Positions 6,986 to 14,202 are shown, counted from the first letter of the stretch. The stretch: DNA of 14,623 bases from Thermoplasmatota archaeon (GCA_022709105.1 JAKIXL010000025.1:1-14623), one strand, 5' to 3'. Translations and numbers: made by a program. The notes: generated by a model from the sequence alone, not told the origin.

Positions 6986-7963
6986 ATGTCAGGCCTAGCG
7001 CGTAGGGATGGCACGCCGTCTGAGCTTCACGAGAGACTGTCGGCACTTGAAAAGGAGAACGCCCTCGCCCGGCTGGAGCTGGAAAGGTTGAATGCCGAGC
7101 GGGAAGGGATGCGCGATCTTCACCGGGCCACCCTGAACCTGCTCGAGGATGTGGACGAGGAAAGATCGAAGTACTACAATGCTCAGCGGGCCCTCTTGAA
7201 CCTACTGGAGGACGCTGACGAAGAGCGCTCCAGGGTCGAGCACACCAAGGCGAGGCTGGAGCTGGTGAACAACGAGCTGGAGACGTTCTCATCATCGGTC
7301 TCCCACGACCTGCAGGCGCCCCTGCGGGCCATCAAGGGCCTGTCCCAAGCGGTCCTTGAGGACCAGCAAGACAGGCTGGACGAGGTAGGGAGACGATATC
7401 TGGTGCTAATGCGTGACAGCGCCATAAAGATGGAGATATTGATAGAGGATGTCCTGGAGTTCTCCAGGCTCAACCGCCAATCAATGATGAGGTCCCACAT
7501 AGACCTGAGCTCGATCGCCAGGTCGACCTTCGCCGAGCTGTATGCCCTTGAACAGGGCCGAAACATAGCGCTCGTCACCAACGGAACGCCATTGGTCACG
7601 GGGGACGAGGCCATGCTCCGACGCGTCATGTCCAACCTCCTTTCCAACTCCATCAAGTTCACCAGGGACAGGGAGGATGCGCTTATCGAGTTCGGCTTCG
7701 AGCCGGAGAGCGGCTCCTACTATGTCCGCGATAATGGAGTGGGCTTCGACATGCAGTACGCCGATCGGCTGTTCGATGTCTTCCACAGACTGCATCCCGG
7801 GTCGGAGTATAAGGGCACGGGCATGGGTCTGGCCCTGGTAAAGAGGATCATTGGCCGTCACGGCGGGAGGATATGGGCAGTCGGTGATGCTGGAAAAGGC
7901 GCCTCGTTCCATTTCACCCTCCCCGATGGCAATATGGGCGGAGGCGATCCACCGCGCACCTGA
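6986..7963 (+). CDS. Histidine kinase with coiled-coil input, no PAS
   Basis: A 325-residue soluble kinase. Residues 12-100 are coiled coil, including a 21-residue tandem repeat (LNLLEDVDEERS at 50-61, LNLLEDADEERS at 71-82). The HisKA H-box is SSVSHDLQAPLRAI with H107 as the phosphorylated residue. The HATPase_c domain follows with the N-box NLLSNSIKF, G1 DNGVGFD, an F-box (FDVFHRLH) and G2 GTGMGLALVKR. All residues expected for an active kinase seem present. It lacks any recognised sensor domain. The ATG comes one base after the stop of the triple-PAS protein, in another frame, so translation is coupled and the upstream protein is its likely input. No response regulator is next to it. Confidence 0.9.
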   Translation: MSGLARRDGTPSELHERLSALEKENALARLELERLNAEREGMRDLHRATLNLLEDVDEERSKYYNAQRALLNLLEDADEERSRVEHTKARLELVNNELETFSSSVSHDLQAPLRAIKGLSQAVLEDQQDRLDEVGRRYLVLMRDSAIKMEILIEDVLEFSRLNRQSMMRSHIDLSSIARSTFAELYALEQGRNIALVTNGTPLVTGDEAMLRRVMSNLLSNSIKFTRDREDALIEFGFEPESGSYYVRDNGVGFDMQYADRLFDVFHRLHPGSEYKGTGMGLALVKRIIGRHGGRIWAVGDAGKGASFHFTLPDGNMGGGDPPRT

Positions 7964-8011
7964 TGCTCTGACGCGATCCCCATCCGCTTCCGTCCGTGCA
8001 GCATGGTCAGG

Positions 8012-8074
8012 GGCGATCGCGGCCTCTTATATATAGAGGTCATCCGGATGGGAAAGCCCCTGTCCGCGATCGCC
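8012..8074. repeat. Exact 11-bp inverted repeat flanking the promoter
   Basis: GGCGATCGCGG at 8012-8022 and its reverse complement CCGCGATCGCC at 8064-8074 are separated by 41 bases that contain the TATA element and the predicted transcription start. Each arm contains the self-complementary octamer GCGATCGC. A second, overlapping pair, CAGGGGC (8008-8014) and GCCCCTG (8056-8062), gives an alternative pairing. It could be a double operator for a dimeric regulator or a cruciform; no regulator gene is visible nearby. Confidence 0.6.
8023..8039 (+). promoter_or_regulatory. Near-palindromic TATA promoter of the REC-PAS-kinase
   Basis: CCTCTTATATATAGAGG contains a strong archaeal box A and has 5-bp complementary arms (CCTCT/AGAGG). 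The predicted start is near 8057, which would give a leader of about 140 bases before the kinase. The element sits between the arms of the 11-bp inverted repeat. Confidence 0.65.
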
Positions 8075-8198
8075 TAAGCGGAAAAAAGCATGATGCTGTA
8101 GCACAATCACCCTCAGCCTCTCTTATGGAGGACAACGCGGCCACCTTTAGCGGCCTTGAACGATCGCAGAGGAAGCGTATGAGGGGACCAGACCGAGC

Positions 8199-9704
8199 AT
8201 GGAACGTATGAGTATTCTTATATTGGAGGACAATGAGGCGGACCTCGAGCTTATCAAGCGGGAGCTTCGTTCCGTGCGTTACCATTCCGATATCGAATGG
8301 GCCTGGAGCAAGGCCACTTTCTTGGACGCCCTGGAGCGCAAGGCACCGCAGATCGTGTTGTTGGACTACTCTCTTCCTGGATTCGACGGACTGACCGCAA
8401 TGGCCATGGTCCGTGATAGGTTTCCGGAGGTCAGGACGATCATCGTGTCCGGAGGGATCGGGGAGGAAACGGCGATAGAGGCGCTGAAGACAGGAGCCAC
8501 GGACTACGTGCTCAAGAAACATCTCCACCGCCTCGGTCCTGTCATCGCCCGGACCATCCAGGAGATCGAGGAAACGGCCGAGAGAAGGAAGGCGGAGGCG
8601 GCCCTGGAAGAGAGCAGGAAAAGGTTCCATTCCCTGTTCTCGTCGAGCAATGAAGGCATCTGCCTGCACGAGATGGTGTATGACCCGAAAGGAAATGCCG
8701 TGGACTACAGGATAATCGATGCGAACCCGGCGTACGAGGCAATCACAGGCATTCCCCGCAATGAAGCGGTGGGCTCGATCGCCTCTGTGCTGTACAGGAG
8801 CACGCCTCCGCCGTATTTCGATCATTACCTCAAGGTCGTGGAGACCGGGCAGCCGTTCCGATTTGAGACCTACTATCCTCCAATGAGGAGGCACCTATTG
8901 ATCTCGGCCTTCCTTACGGAAAAGGACCAGTTCGCGACCATGTTCATGGACGTGACCGAGCGAAAGCACCTGGAGGCCGAGCTGAAGAGGAAGGCAGAGG
9001 AGCTAGAGCGTTCCAACGCCGAGCTGCAGCAGTTCGCATATGTTGCCTCGCACGACCTGCAAGAGCCGCTGCGGATGATATCTTCCCATCTCGACCTTCT
9101 TAGGAGGCGGCACGGAGACCAGCTGAACAGTTCGGCCCTGCAGCACCTGGAGTTCGCGGTGGATGGTTCTCTGCGCATGAAGGCCCTGATCAGCGACCTG
9201 CTCCTGTATTCAAGGCTGGAATCGCGCGGCAGGGTCTTTGAAAGAGTGGACCTGTCCGAGTCCTTGCGGCAAGCTATGAACAACCTGCGTGCCTGCATCG
9301 ATGAGAGCAAGGCCGCCATCAAGGCCCACGGGCTCCCTGAGGTGATGGCCGACCAAGTTCAGATGGTGCAGCTCTTCCAGAACCTTATAAGCAACGCCAT
9401 CAAGTTCCGCGGCGCCTCGGCGCCAGAGATATCGATCCTCGTCGATGACAACGGGGAGGAATGGAACGTCCATGTCAAGGACACCGGCATCGGCATGGAC
9501 CCCGTGCACAAGGAACGGATCTTCCAAATGTTCCAGCGCCTACATACCAAGGACGAGTATCCCGGCACCGGCATCGGTCTGGCCATTTGCAAGAAGATCG
9601 TTGAGCGCCATGGCGGGCGCATATGGGTGGACTCGGAACCGGGAAAAGGCTCGACGTTCTCGTTCTCCCTGCCGAAAATGGAGACGAACAGCGCCGCTGC
9701 CTGA
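8199..9704 (+). CDS. Receiver-PAS-histidine kinase
   Basis: A 501-residue soluble kinase with its receiver at the N-terminus. REC (1-125): acidic pair E10/D11, phospho-acceptor D56 in LLDYSLPGFDG, S84 and K106. PAS (about 140-256): FHSLFSSSNEGIC to FMDVTERK. HisKA: FAYVASHDLQEPLRM with H285. HATPase_c: N-box NLISNAIKF, G1 DTGIGMD, F-box FQMFQRLH, G2 GTGIGLAICKK. REC-first order means the protein probably receives phosphate from another kinase, plausibly a neighbour, and adjusts its own kinase activity. Its kinase half is paralogous to the next gene's. Start: ATG at 8199 has a distant GAGGGG; ATG at 8208 overlaps the TGA of a 28-codon upstream frame (8125-8211), so either is possible. Confidence 0.9.
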   Translation: MERMSILILEDNEADLELIKRELRSVRYHSDIEWAWSKATFLDALERKAPQIVLLDYSLPGFDGLTAMAMVRDRFPEVRTIIVSGGIGEETAIEALKTGATDYVLKKHLHRLGPVIARTIQEIEETAERRKAEAALEESRKRFHSLFSSSNEGICLHEMVYDPKGNAVDYRIIDANPAYEAITGIPRNEAVGSIASVLYRSTPPPYFDHYLKVVETGQPFRFETYYPPMRRHLLISAFLTEKDQFATMFMDVTERKHLEAELKRKAEELERSNAELQQFAYVASHDLQEPLRMISSHLDLLRRRHGDQLNSSALQHLEFAVDGSLRMKALISDLLLYSRLESRGRVFERVDLSESLRQAMNNLRACIDESKAAIKAHGLPEVMADQVQMVQLFQNLISNAIKFRGASAPEISILVDDNGEEWNVHVKDTGIGMDPVHKERIFQMFQRLHTKDEYPGTGIGLAICKKIVERHGGRIWVDSEPGKGSTFSFSLPKMETNSAAA

Positions 9705-9843
9705 TCTGGTCCGCACCATTTCACATCGACCCTCCCAACGCGCTCGGCGGCCTGAGCACCCTCCCTTGGAATGAAAGTCCGAACTAAAGTACCTCGGCAT
9801 AAGGACCCGTCATATTGCTGCATTGTTCGAACGAGGACGGCGG

Positions 9844-9851
9844 TTTTATCT
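9844..9851 (+). promoter_or_regulatory. Box A for the triple-PAS histidine kinase
   Basis: TTTTATCT, the best AT-rich element in the 250-base spacer. Transcription would start near 9873, leaving a leader of about 80 bases that contains the GC hairpin at 9882-9903. Confidence 0.4.
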
Positions 9852-9881
9852 ATGGACATCTCCAGTATAGCGAACCAGCGC

Positions 9882-9903
9882 GGCCCGGGCATTTCCCCGG
9901 GCC
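9882..9903 (+). repeat. GC-only hairpin in a kinase leader
   Basis: GGCCCGGG (9882-9889) and CCCGGGCC (9896-9903) form an 8-bp all-GC stem with the loop CATTTC. No T-run follows, so it is not a normal terminator. It lies just after the predicted transcription start of the downstream kinase and could affect RNA stability or translation. Confidence 0.5.
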
Positions 9904-9954
9904 CGACAATGGTCCGAGCAGATGAGAGACCGGCCAATGGGCAGGTAGTTGCCT

Positions 9955-11871
9955 ATGGGACCCGAGAACGGAGAGAACGGGAACGCGAACCTGGACGAGA
10001 GACAGGCACGCTTGCTTTTCGACACCATGCTACAGGGCGTGGTCTTCCAAAACGCAGACGGTGAGATAATCTCCATGAACCTGGCGGCAGAACAGATCCT
10101 CGGAAAGCCCATAGGGGATTTCATCGGACAGTCGTCGGTGAAAGTGGAGAGGGACAGCATCAGGGAGGATGGAACGCCCTATCCCGGACTGGAGCATCCG
10201 GCCATGGTGTCCCTGCGGACCGGACGGGAGATCAAGGACGCGGTCATGGGCATATTCAATCCTAGGGAGCGGAGATATCGCTGGATATCCATAACGGCAG
10301 TGCCTCTGTTCCGTCCGGATGAGGACCGACCGTACCAGGTCTATACTCTTTTCCGGGACATAACCGAGGAGAAGCGCATCGGGGAAGCGCTGCGGAAGAG
10401 CGAGGCAAGGTATCGTGAGCTGTTCAATTCGATGACCGAAGGGATCGCCGTTGTCGAGCCCACCTTGATGAGCGGCCGCATCGCCTTCATCTGCCGGGAC
10501 GTGAACCCTGCATGGGAGCGCATGTTCGGCCGGGCCAAGCCAGATGTCGTGGGGCGGTCTCTGCACGATGTGTTCGGCCACGAGGTCAGCGCCGAGGTGG
10601 TCAAGGCCCTGATGGAGGTCGGCGAGACCGGGCGGCCAGAGATCCTGGAGGAGCATCTGGCGGGACCCGATCGGTATTACAACATCCATATTTGGAGCAT
10701 CGGAGAAAGGAGCATGGTCGTCGGCCTAACCGATATTACGGATATCAAGAGGGCGCAGGTCGAGGCGGAGAGGCAGCGTGAGCGGCTGCAGCTTATTTTG
10801 GACAACACGCCGGTGGCCATTGGGATCACCGACAAGGAAGGACGAACCATCCTGGACAACGGGATGCTGGAGAAGATATGGAGGGGCCGGCCTGCGCAAG
10901 AGGGGACGGCCGACCGCTCCCAATGCAGGGCATGGTGGGCCGGCACCAGGCGGCCGGTCGGGCCAGACGAATGGCCGGCCGTTCGCGCGCTGAGGGGCGA
11001 GGCCTCGACGGCCACCTTCGACATAGAGAGGCTCGACGGCACACAAGGCGCTCTGGTCGTCTCCGCCACCCCCATCCTTGACCGTGATGGCAGCGTTGCC
11101 GGAACGGTCTGGACCAACCAGGACGTCTCCGAACTGAGGAGCACGGTGGAGGCCCTCAGGAGGTCAAACGCCCAGCTTCAGCAATATGCGCATATCGCAT
11201 CGCACGACCTGCAGGAACCGCTGAGGATGGTGTCAAGCTACCTCCAGCTGCTCGAGAGGAGGGAAAGGGAGAAGCTCGATCCGATCTCCAAGAGGTACAT
11301 CGATTACGCGGTGGAGGGAGCTGGCCGGATGAGGGCCATGATCAATGACATTCTCATCTACTCAAGCGTGGAAGGCGGCGAGGAGGAGCTTCGACCGGTG
11401 AACATGGAGGAAGTGCTCCCCGTCGTCCTGTGGGACCTTGCTCCAGCGATCTCGGAGAGCGGAGCGTCGATCACCCACGACCTCCTGCCCACCGTCCAGG
11501 CGGACCGGGCACAGATGGTCCTGCTGCTGGAGAACCTGATAGGCAATGCCATTAAATACAGAGGGTTAGCAGCGCCTCAGGTCCACATCTCCTCACGAAG
11601 GGAGGGCGGGGAGATGATACTCTCAGTAGCTGACAATGGCATAGGCATCGATCCGAGGTATGCGAACAAGCTTTTCCGCATGTTCTCCCGGCTGCACGCC
11701 AGAGAAGAATATCCAGGTACCGGTATGGGACTGACGATATGCAAGAGGATCGTGGAGCGCCACGGGGGACGCATATGGTTCGAGAGCGAGCTGGACGAGG
11801 GAACGACGTTCTACTTCAGCCTGCCCATCGCCGCGAGTACGTCAGGGAACGGCGGCGGCTACGCCCCCTAG
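9955..11871 (+). CDS. Triple-PAS histidine kinase
   Basis: A 638-residue soluble kinase. PAS1 spans about 15-135 (FDTMLQGVVFQNADGEIISM to FRDITEEKR). PAS2 spans about 140-255 (FNSMTEGIAVVEP to GLTDITDIKR). PAS3 spans about 270-395 (LDNTPVAIGITDKEGR to TNQDVSEL) and has a Trp/Cys-rich insert (RSQCRAWWAGTRRPVG). HisKA carries YAHIASHDLQEPLRM with H417. HATPase_c has N-box NLIGNAIKY, G1 DNGIGID, F-box FRMFSRLH and G2 GTGMGLTICKR. It appears catalytically complete. The transmitter resembles that of the preceding REC-PAS-kinase closely enough to suggest tandem duplication, with different inputs. I prefer ATG at 9955, which has AGGT eight bases upstream; a TTG at 9949 extends the frame by two codons. 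There is no receiver gene downstream. Confidence 0.9.
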   Translation: MGPENGENGNANLDERQARLLFDTMLQGVVFQNADGEIISMNLAAEQILGKPIGDFIGQSSVKVERDSIREDGTPYPGLEHPAMVSLRTGREIKDAVMGIFNPRERRYRWISITAVPLFRPDEDRPYQVYTLFRDITEEKRIGEALRKSEARYRELFNSMTEGIAVVEPTLMSGRIAFICRDVNPAWERMFGRAKPDVVGRSLHDVFGHEVSAEVVKALMEVGETGRPEILEEHLAGPDRYYNIHIWSIGERSMVVGLTDITDIKRAQVEAERQRERLQLILDNTPVAIGITDKEGRTILDNGMLEKIWRGRPAQEGTADRSQCRAWWAGTRRPVGPDEWPAVRALRGEASTATFDIERLDGTQGALVVSATPILDRDGSVAGTVWTNQDVSELRSTVEALRRSNAQLQQYAHIASHDLQEPLRMVSSYLQLLERREREKLDPISKRYIDYAVEGAGRMRAMINDILIYSSVEGGEEELRPVNMEEVLPVVLWDLAPAISESGASITHDLLPTVQADRAQMVLLLENLIGNAIKYRGLAAPQVHISSRREGGEMILSVADNGIGIDPRYANKLFRMFSRLHAREEYPGTGMGLTICKRIVERHGGRIWFESELDEGTTFYFSLPIAASTSGNGGGYAP

Positions 11872-12316
11872 GACGATAACCTCCAAATATGCAGAACCGG
11901 AGAGGGGTCCGAGCTAGACCGATGGGTCGACCAAGGCCGCATTGAGGGCGGCCCTTCACGGCGTTCCCGCAGAAATTGGTGCGTGAAAAAAGCGCATCAT
12001 CTCGGTCCGCGCGAAGATGAGGGGGCGTGGTGCGGCCAGGTCATGAAGGCGCTGAAGGCACGCACTGGCCATCATCATGGCTGAGATCTCGGCGGATTCA
12101 TGTCCGGCCGGGCCCTGATCGGAAGGACACGGCCTTCATTCGACCATGGTGCTTGCGCTCACATTTACGCCTGCTGTCAGGAACAGGGCCAGGGACGGCA
12201 GGGAATGGACAGGTCGGGGCAAGCTGCCGAAGGTTCTCAATGATCTCATTAAATTAACAGACATGACCTCAAGGTCCGACACAGCCGGTTCAAGAGGCCA
12301 GTTATCCGTTCGCAGC
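11872..12316. other. 445-base stretch without a convincing gene
   Basis: No frame in this stretch gives a recognisable protein or a good start with a ribosome site. It holds a small stem (AAGGCCGC 11933-11940 with GCGGCC 11948-11953), an A6 run at 11987-11992 (T6 on the minus strand, a possible terminator for leftward transcripts), and an AT-rich patch TTAAATTAA at about 12249-12257 that looks like a box A on either strand. An unnoticed small RNA or a decayed gene is possible, but nothing supports either directly. Confidence 0.4.
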
Positions 12317-12520
12317 TCACTCCGGCTTATATCCAGCGTCCTTGATCTTCTGCTTCATCTGGTCCACGGAGGCCTTTCCCTCATGGTCCACCTTGACCTT
12401 CCCGGTCTTCAGATCGACGTTCACGCTCGATATGCCGGGCAAGGTCCTCAGTGCGTTCTCCACGTTCTGTGCGCAGCCACCGCACTTCATGCCCTTGACG
12501 ATCAAGACAGCTTCAGCCAT
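12317..12520 (-). CDS. Heavy-metal-associated (HMA) domain metallochaperone
   Basis: A 67-residue single-domain HMA protein. The metal site is GMKCGGC (residues 10-16) with C13 and C16, after the first strand AVLIVKG; the rest (VENALRTLPGISSVNVDLKTGKVKVDHEG and a final helix) follows the ferredoxin-like beta-alpha-beta-beta-alpha-beta plan. Proteins of this size and motif are CopZ-type chaperones that carry Cu(I) in the cytoplasm to P-type ATPases or regulators. The usual partners, a copper ATPase or CsoR/CopY-type regulator, are not in the window, so copper is inferred from family knowledge. It is a single-gene unit: no gene lies within 400 bases on either side. A box A about 33 bases upstream predicts a leader of only a few bases. 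Confidence 0.88.
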   Translation of the reverse strand: MAEAVLIVKGMKCGGCAQNVENALRTLPGISSVNVDLKTGKVKVDHEGKASVDQMKQKIKDAGYKPE

Positions 12521-12549
12521 TGTCCTCGAAACTGAGATGGAGCTGATGG

Positions 12550-12557
12550 TTAAAATA
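12550..12557 (-). promoter_or_regulatory. Box A for the HMA gene
   Basis: Minus-strand TATTTTAA, centred about 33 bases before the ATG at 12520, so transcription would begin about 7 bases before the start codon. Confidence 0.5.
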
Positions 12558-12560
12558 GTA

Positions 12561-13030
12561 CACGAATTGCCGGCGGGATGCTAACGATGAACGACGGGTC
12601 CGCAATAGGTCCCAACCAGGCCATCGGCCTCTCCATCGCATGATCGTTTTTTACATTGCTCGTGATAGGCCCCGGGACGATCGAAAGGAAGAAATGGCAC
12701 GTCCACAAACGCCCGCATCATGCCCAACGGCCTTCGAGTGACCATCTGGAGAAGTACCACGGTCTCTCTCCCGCCCCGGACCATCCGATCGGTGTCACGA
12801 GGAGAGCGGAGATGGAGGGACCGGCTTGAGCCTGGAAATGGAAGTGGAAGGACAGCAAGAGGGTTGCCATGAATGGGATGATGGAAGAACGGGACTGGAG
12901 CTCGAGGCGGCCGATGCCATATCTCCGGCCCCGATGGCGGCCGTTACCATTTAGGGGCCTGCCAGTTCGACCTTTATCGTCCCCTCGTTTTCTTGAGGCC
13001 TAGCGAGCCACCTCGTTGATGGCCGCGGAC
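12561..13030. other. 470-base stretch without a convincing gene
   Basis: Several short frames cross this stretch (12581-12784 minus, 12838-12954 plus) but none has a recognisable domain, a good ribosome site or a box A at the right distance. A T6 run at 12647-12652 is the only clear low-complexity feature. With 11872-12316 it makes an unusually gene-poor zone in an otherwise compact window, perhaps the remains of lost genes. Confidence 0.4.
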
Positions 13031-13042
13031 CCTATTAATAGG
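13031..13042 (+). promoter_or_regulatory. Palindromic box A of the EamA transporter
   Basis: CCTATTAATAGG is a perfect 12-bp palindrome centred about 28 bases before the ATG at 13064, which fits a leaderless mRNA. Its CCT...AGG ends recall the near-palindromic TATA element at 8023-8039. Confidence 0.6.
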
Positions 13043-13063
13043 CGGACGATATGCACTCGCTAA

Positions 13064-13959
13064 ATGGCGGCGAACGTGGGTCGGAGCGAGGGTCTATTGC
13101 TGATGACAGGGGCTCTCTGGGGCACGGCCTATGTGGCCATCAAGGTAGGCTTGATGGACGGCGACCCTTATCTTTTCGCCCTCCTCCGTTTCATCCTAGG
13201 TTCTGCGGTACTTTTCGCTTTCATAGCCTATACTAAAAGATACGATCACTCCCTGTTCCGAGACCGCACCATCTGGCTGGTTGGTCTTTTGAACGCGCTG
13301 TGCATCGCCCTGCAGAACGTGGGCATTACCATGACCACGGCCACCAACGCCGTGCTTCTGTTCAACATCAACGTCGGTTTCGTGGCCATTCTTGCCGCGG
13401 TGATCCTGAAGGACAAGCTGGCGCGCAGAGTGCTGGTCGGCCTTTTCACCGGCATGGTCGGGGTGCTTCTCATCTCCACCAACGGGGACCTTTCCACGAT
13501 CTACAGCGGCACCTTCCAGGGGAACCTGCTCGTCCTATTGTCAGGGATACTATGGGCCTTCTGCACCGTGTACCTCAAGCGGGTCCTTGACAGAGGGAAG
13601 GACGTCACCATGGTCACCGGGGCGATGTTCCTGCTGTCGGTGGTGTTCCTTCTGCCTATCACCGCGGTCTTCACCACCAACTACGCGATGGACGGGGCGG
13701 CATGGCCGTCCGTGATCTGGACGGGCGTGGTGTGCACCGGCATCGCCTACTTGACCTACAACCTCGGGCTGCGCCGCGTGAGCGTCACCATAGCCACCAT
13801 CATCCTCCTGTCCAAGTGGTCTTCGCTATGCTCTTTGCACTACTGCTCTTGGGAGAGGTCCCGACTGGCTCCATCGCCCTGGGAGGCGGACTGATCGTCC
13901 TCTCCGTGCTCATCATCTCGCTGGCAGACCGTCCGGCCCTATCGAATCGCCCAAGGTAG
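13064..13959 (+). pseudogene. DMT-superfamily (EamA) transporter with one-base frameshift
   Basis: A membrane protein of the drug/metabolite transporter superfamily with two EamA repeats. The first begins LLLMTGALWGTAYVAIKVGL (residues 11-30) and the second GNLLVLLSGILWAFCTVYLK. The frame is intact to TIATIILLS near 13813, after which it becomes non-hydrophobic and stops at 13894. The next frame continues the family pattern at once (VVFAMLFALLLLGEVPTGS, then IALGGGLIVLSVLIISLA) to the stop at 13957-13959. One base is missing between TCC (13811-13813) and AAGTGG; restoring it gives 298 residues, a normal EamA length, probably with the conserved LLSEVVFA. It is either a recent frameshift mutation or a sequencing error. 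The substrate is unknown. The palindromic box A upstream suggests the gene was functional recently. Confidence 0.82.
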
Positions 13960-13981
13960 GTTCTAAAGATGCGATAGGGCC
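13935..13981. repeat. 10-bp inverted repeat spanning the EamA stop codon
   Basis: GGCCCTATCG (13935-13944) and CGATAGGGCC (13972-13981) are exact complements 27 bases apart, with the TAG stop between them. A second small stem follows: GTTCTA (13998-14003) with TAGAAC (14012-14017), 8-base loop. No T-run follows on the plus strand, so a factor-independent terminator is not clear; 3'-end protection is possible. Confidence 0.4.
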
Positions 13982-14124
13982 CCTACGCGACGCTAAAGTT
14001 CTAAAACCGGATAGAACGAAGCATCGCCGGCAAGAAGCTCAATGACTTATGGAGGAAATCACCAGTAATAGTGTCAAAAACCCCCTCTATTGAAAATCGT
14101 TTTGAGATATCTGGATATGGTTGA

Positions 14125-14202
14125 TGGTGGGTCTGCCCGAATTTGAATCGGGGTCTAAGGCTCCCAAAGCCCCAAGGATGGACCAAGCTACCCCACAGAC
14201 CC
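14125..14202 (-). tRNA. tRNA-Pro(TGG) with encoded CCA
   Basis: Read on the minus strand, the sequence folds as a complete cloverleaf. The acceptor GGGTCTG pairs fully with CAGACCC, followed by discriminator A and CCA (14127-14125). The D arm keeps A14, G15 and GG. The anticodon stem GGGGC/GCCTT includes two G-T pairs, and the loop TTTGGGA gives anticodon TGG (14166-14164), proline. The variable loop is AGAC, and the T arm is CCCGA-TTCAAAT-TCGGG. The last pair of the T stem is A-T where nearly all tRNAs have G53-C61. No intron is seen. T-runs on the minus strand further downstream (TTTT near 14097-14100, TTTTT near 14077-14081) may end transcription. Confidence 0.92.

Noticed and set aside
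11956..12078. 40-residue minus-strand frame beginning with three Met codons
   Set aside because: Protein-like by eye but with no ribosome site, box A or recognised family; insufficient support.
12050..12080. Possible C/D box guide RNA (minus-strand ATGATGA C box)
   Set aside because: No D box CTGA at a suitable distance and no second C'/D' pair.
12027..12257. 76-codon plus-strand frame
   Set aside because: Arg/Ser/Pro-rich, with no domain or start signal.
12581..12784. 67-codon minus-strand frame
   Set aside because: No domain, no ribosome site and no box A at leaderless distance; composition does not resemble the real genes nearby.
12838..12954. 38-residue acidic plus-strand frame
   Set aside because: Acidic composition is plausible, but no start signal or family supports it.
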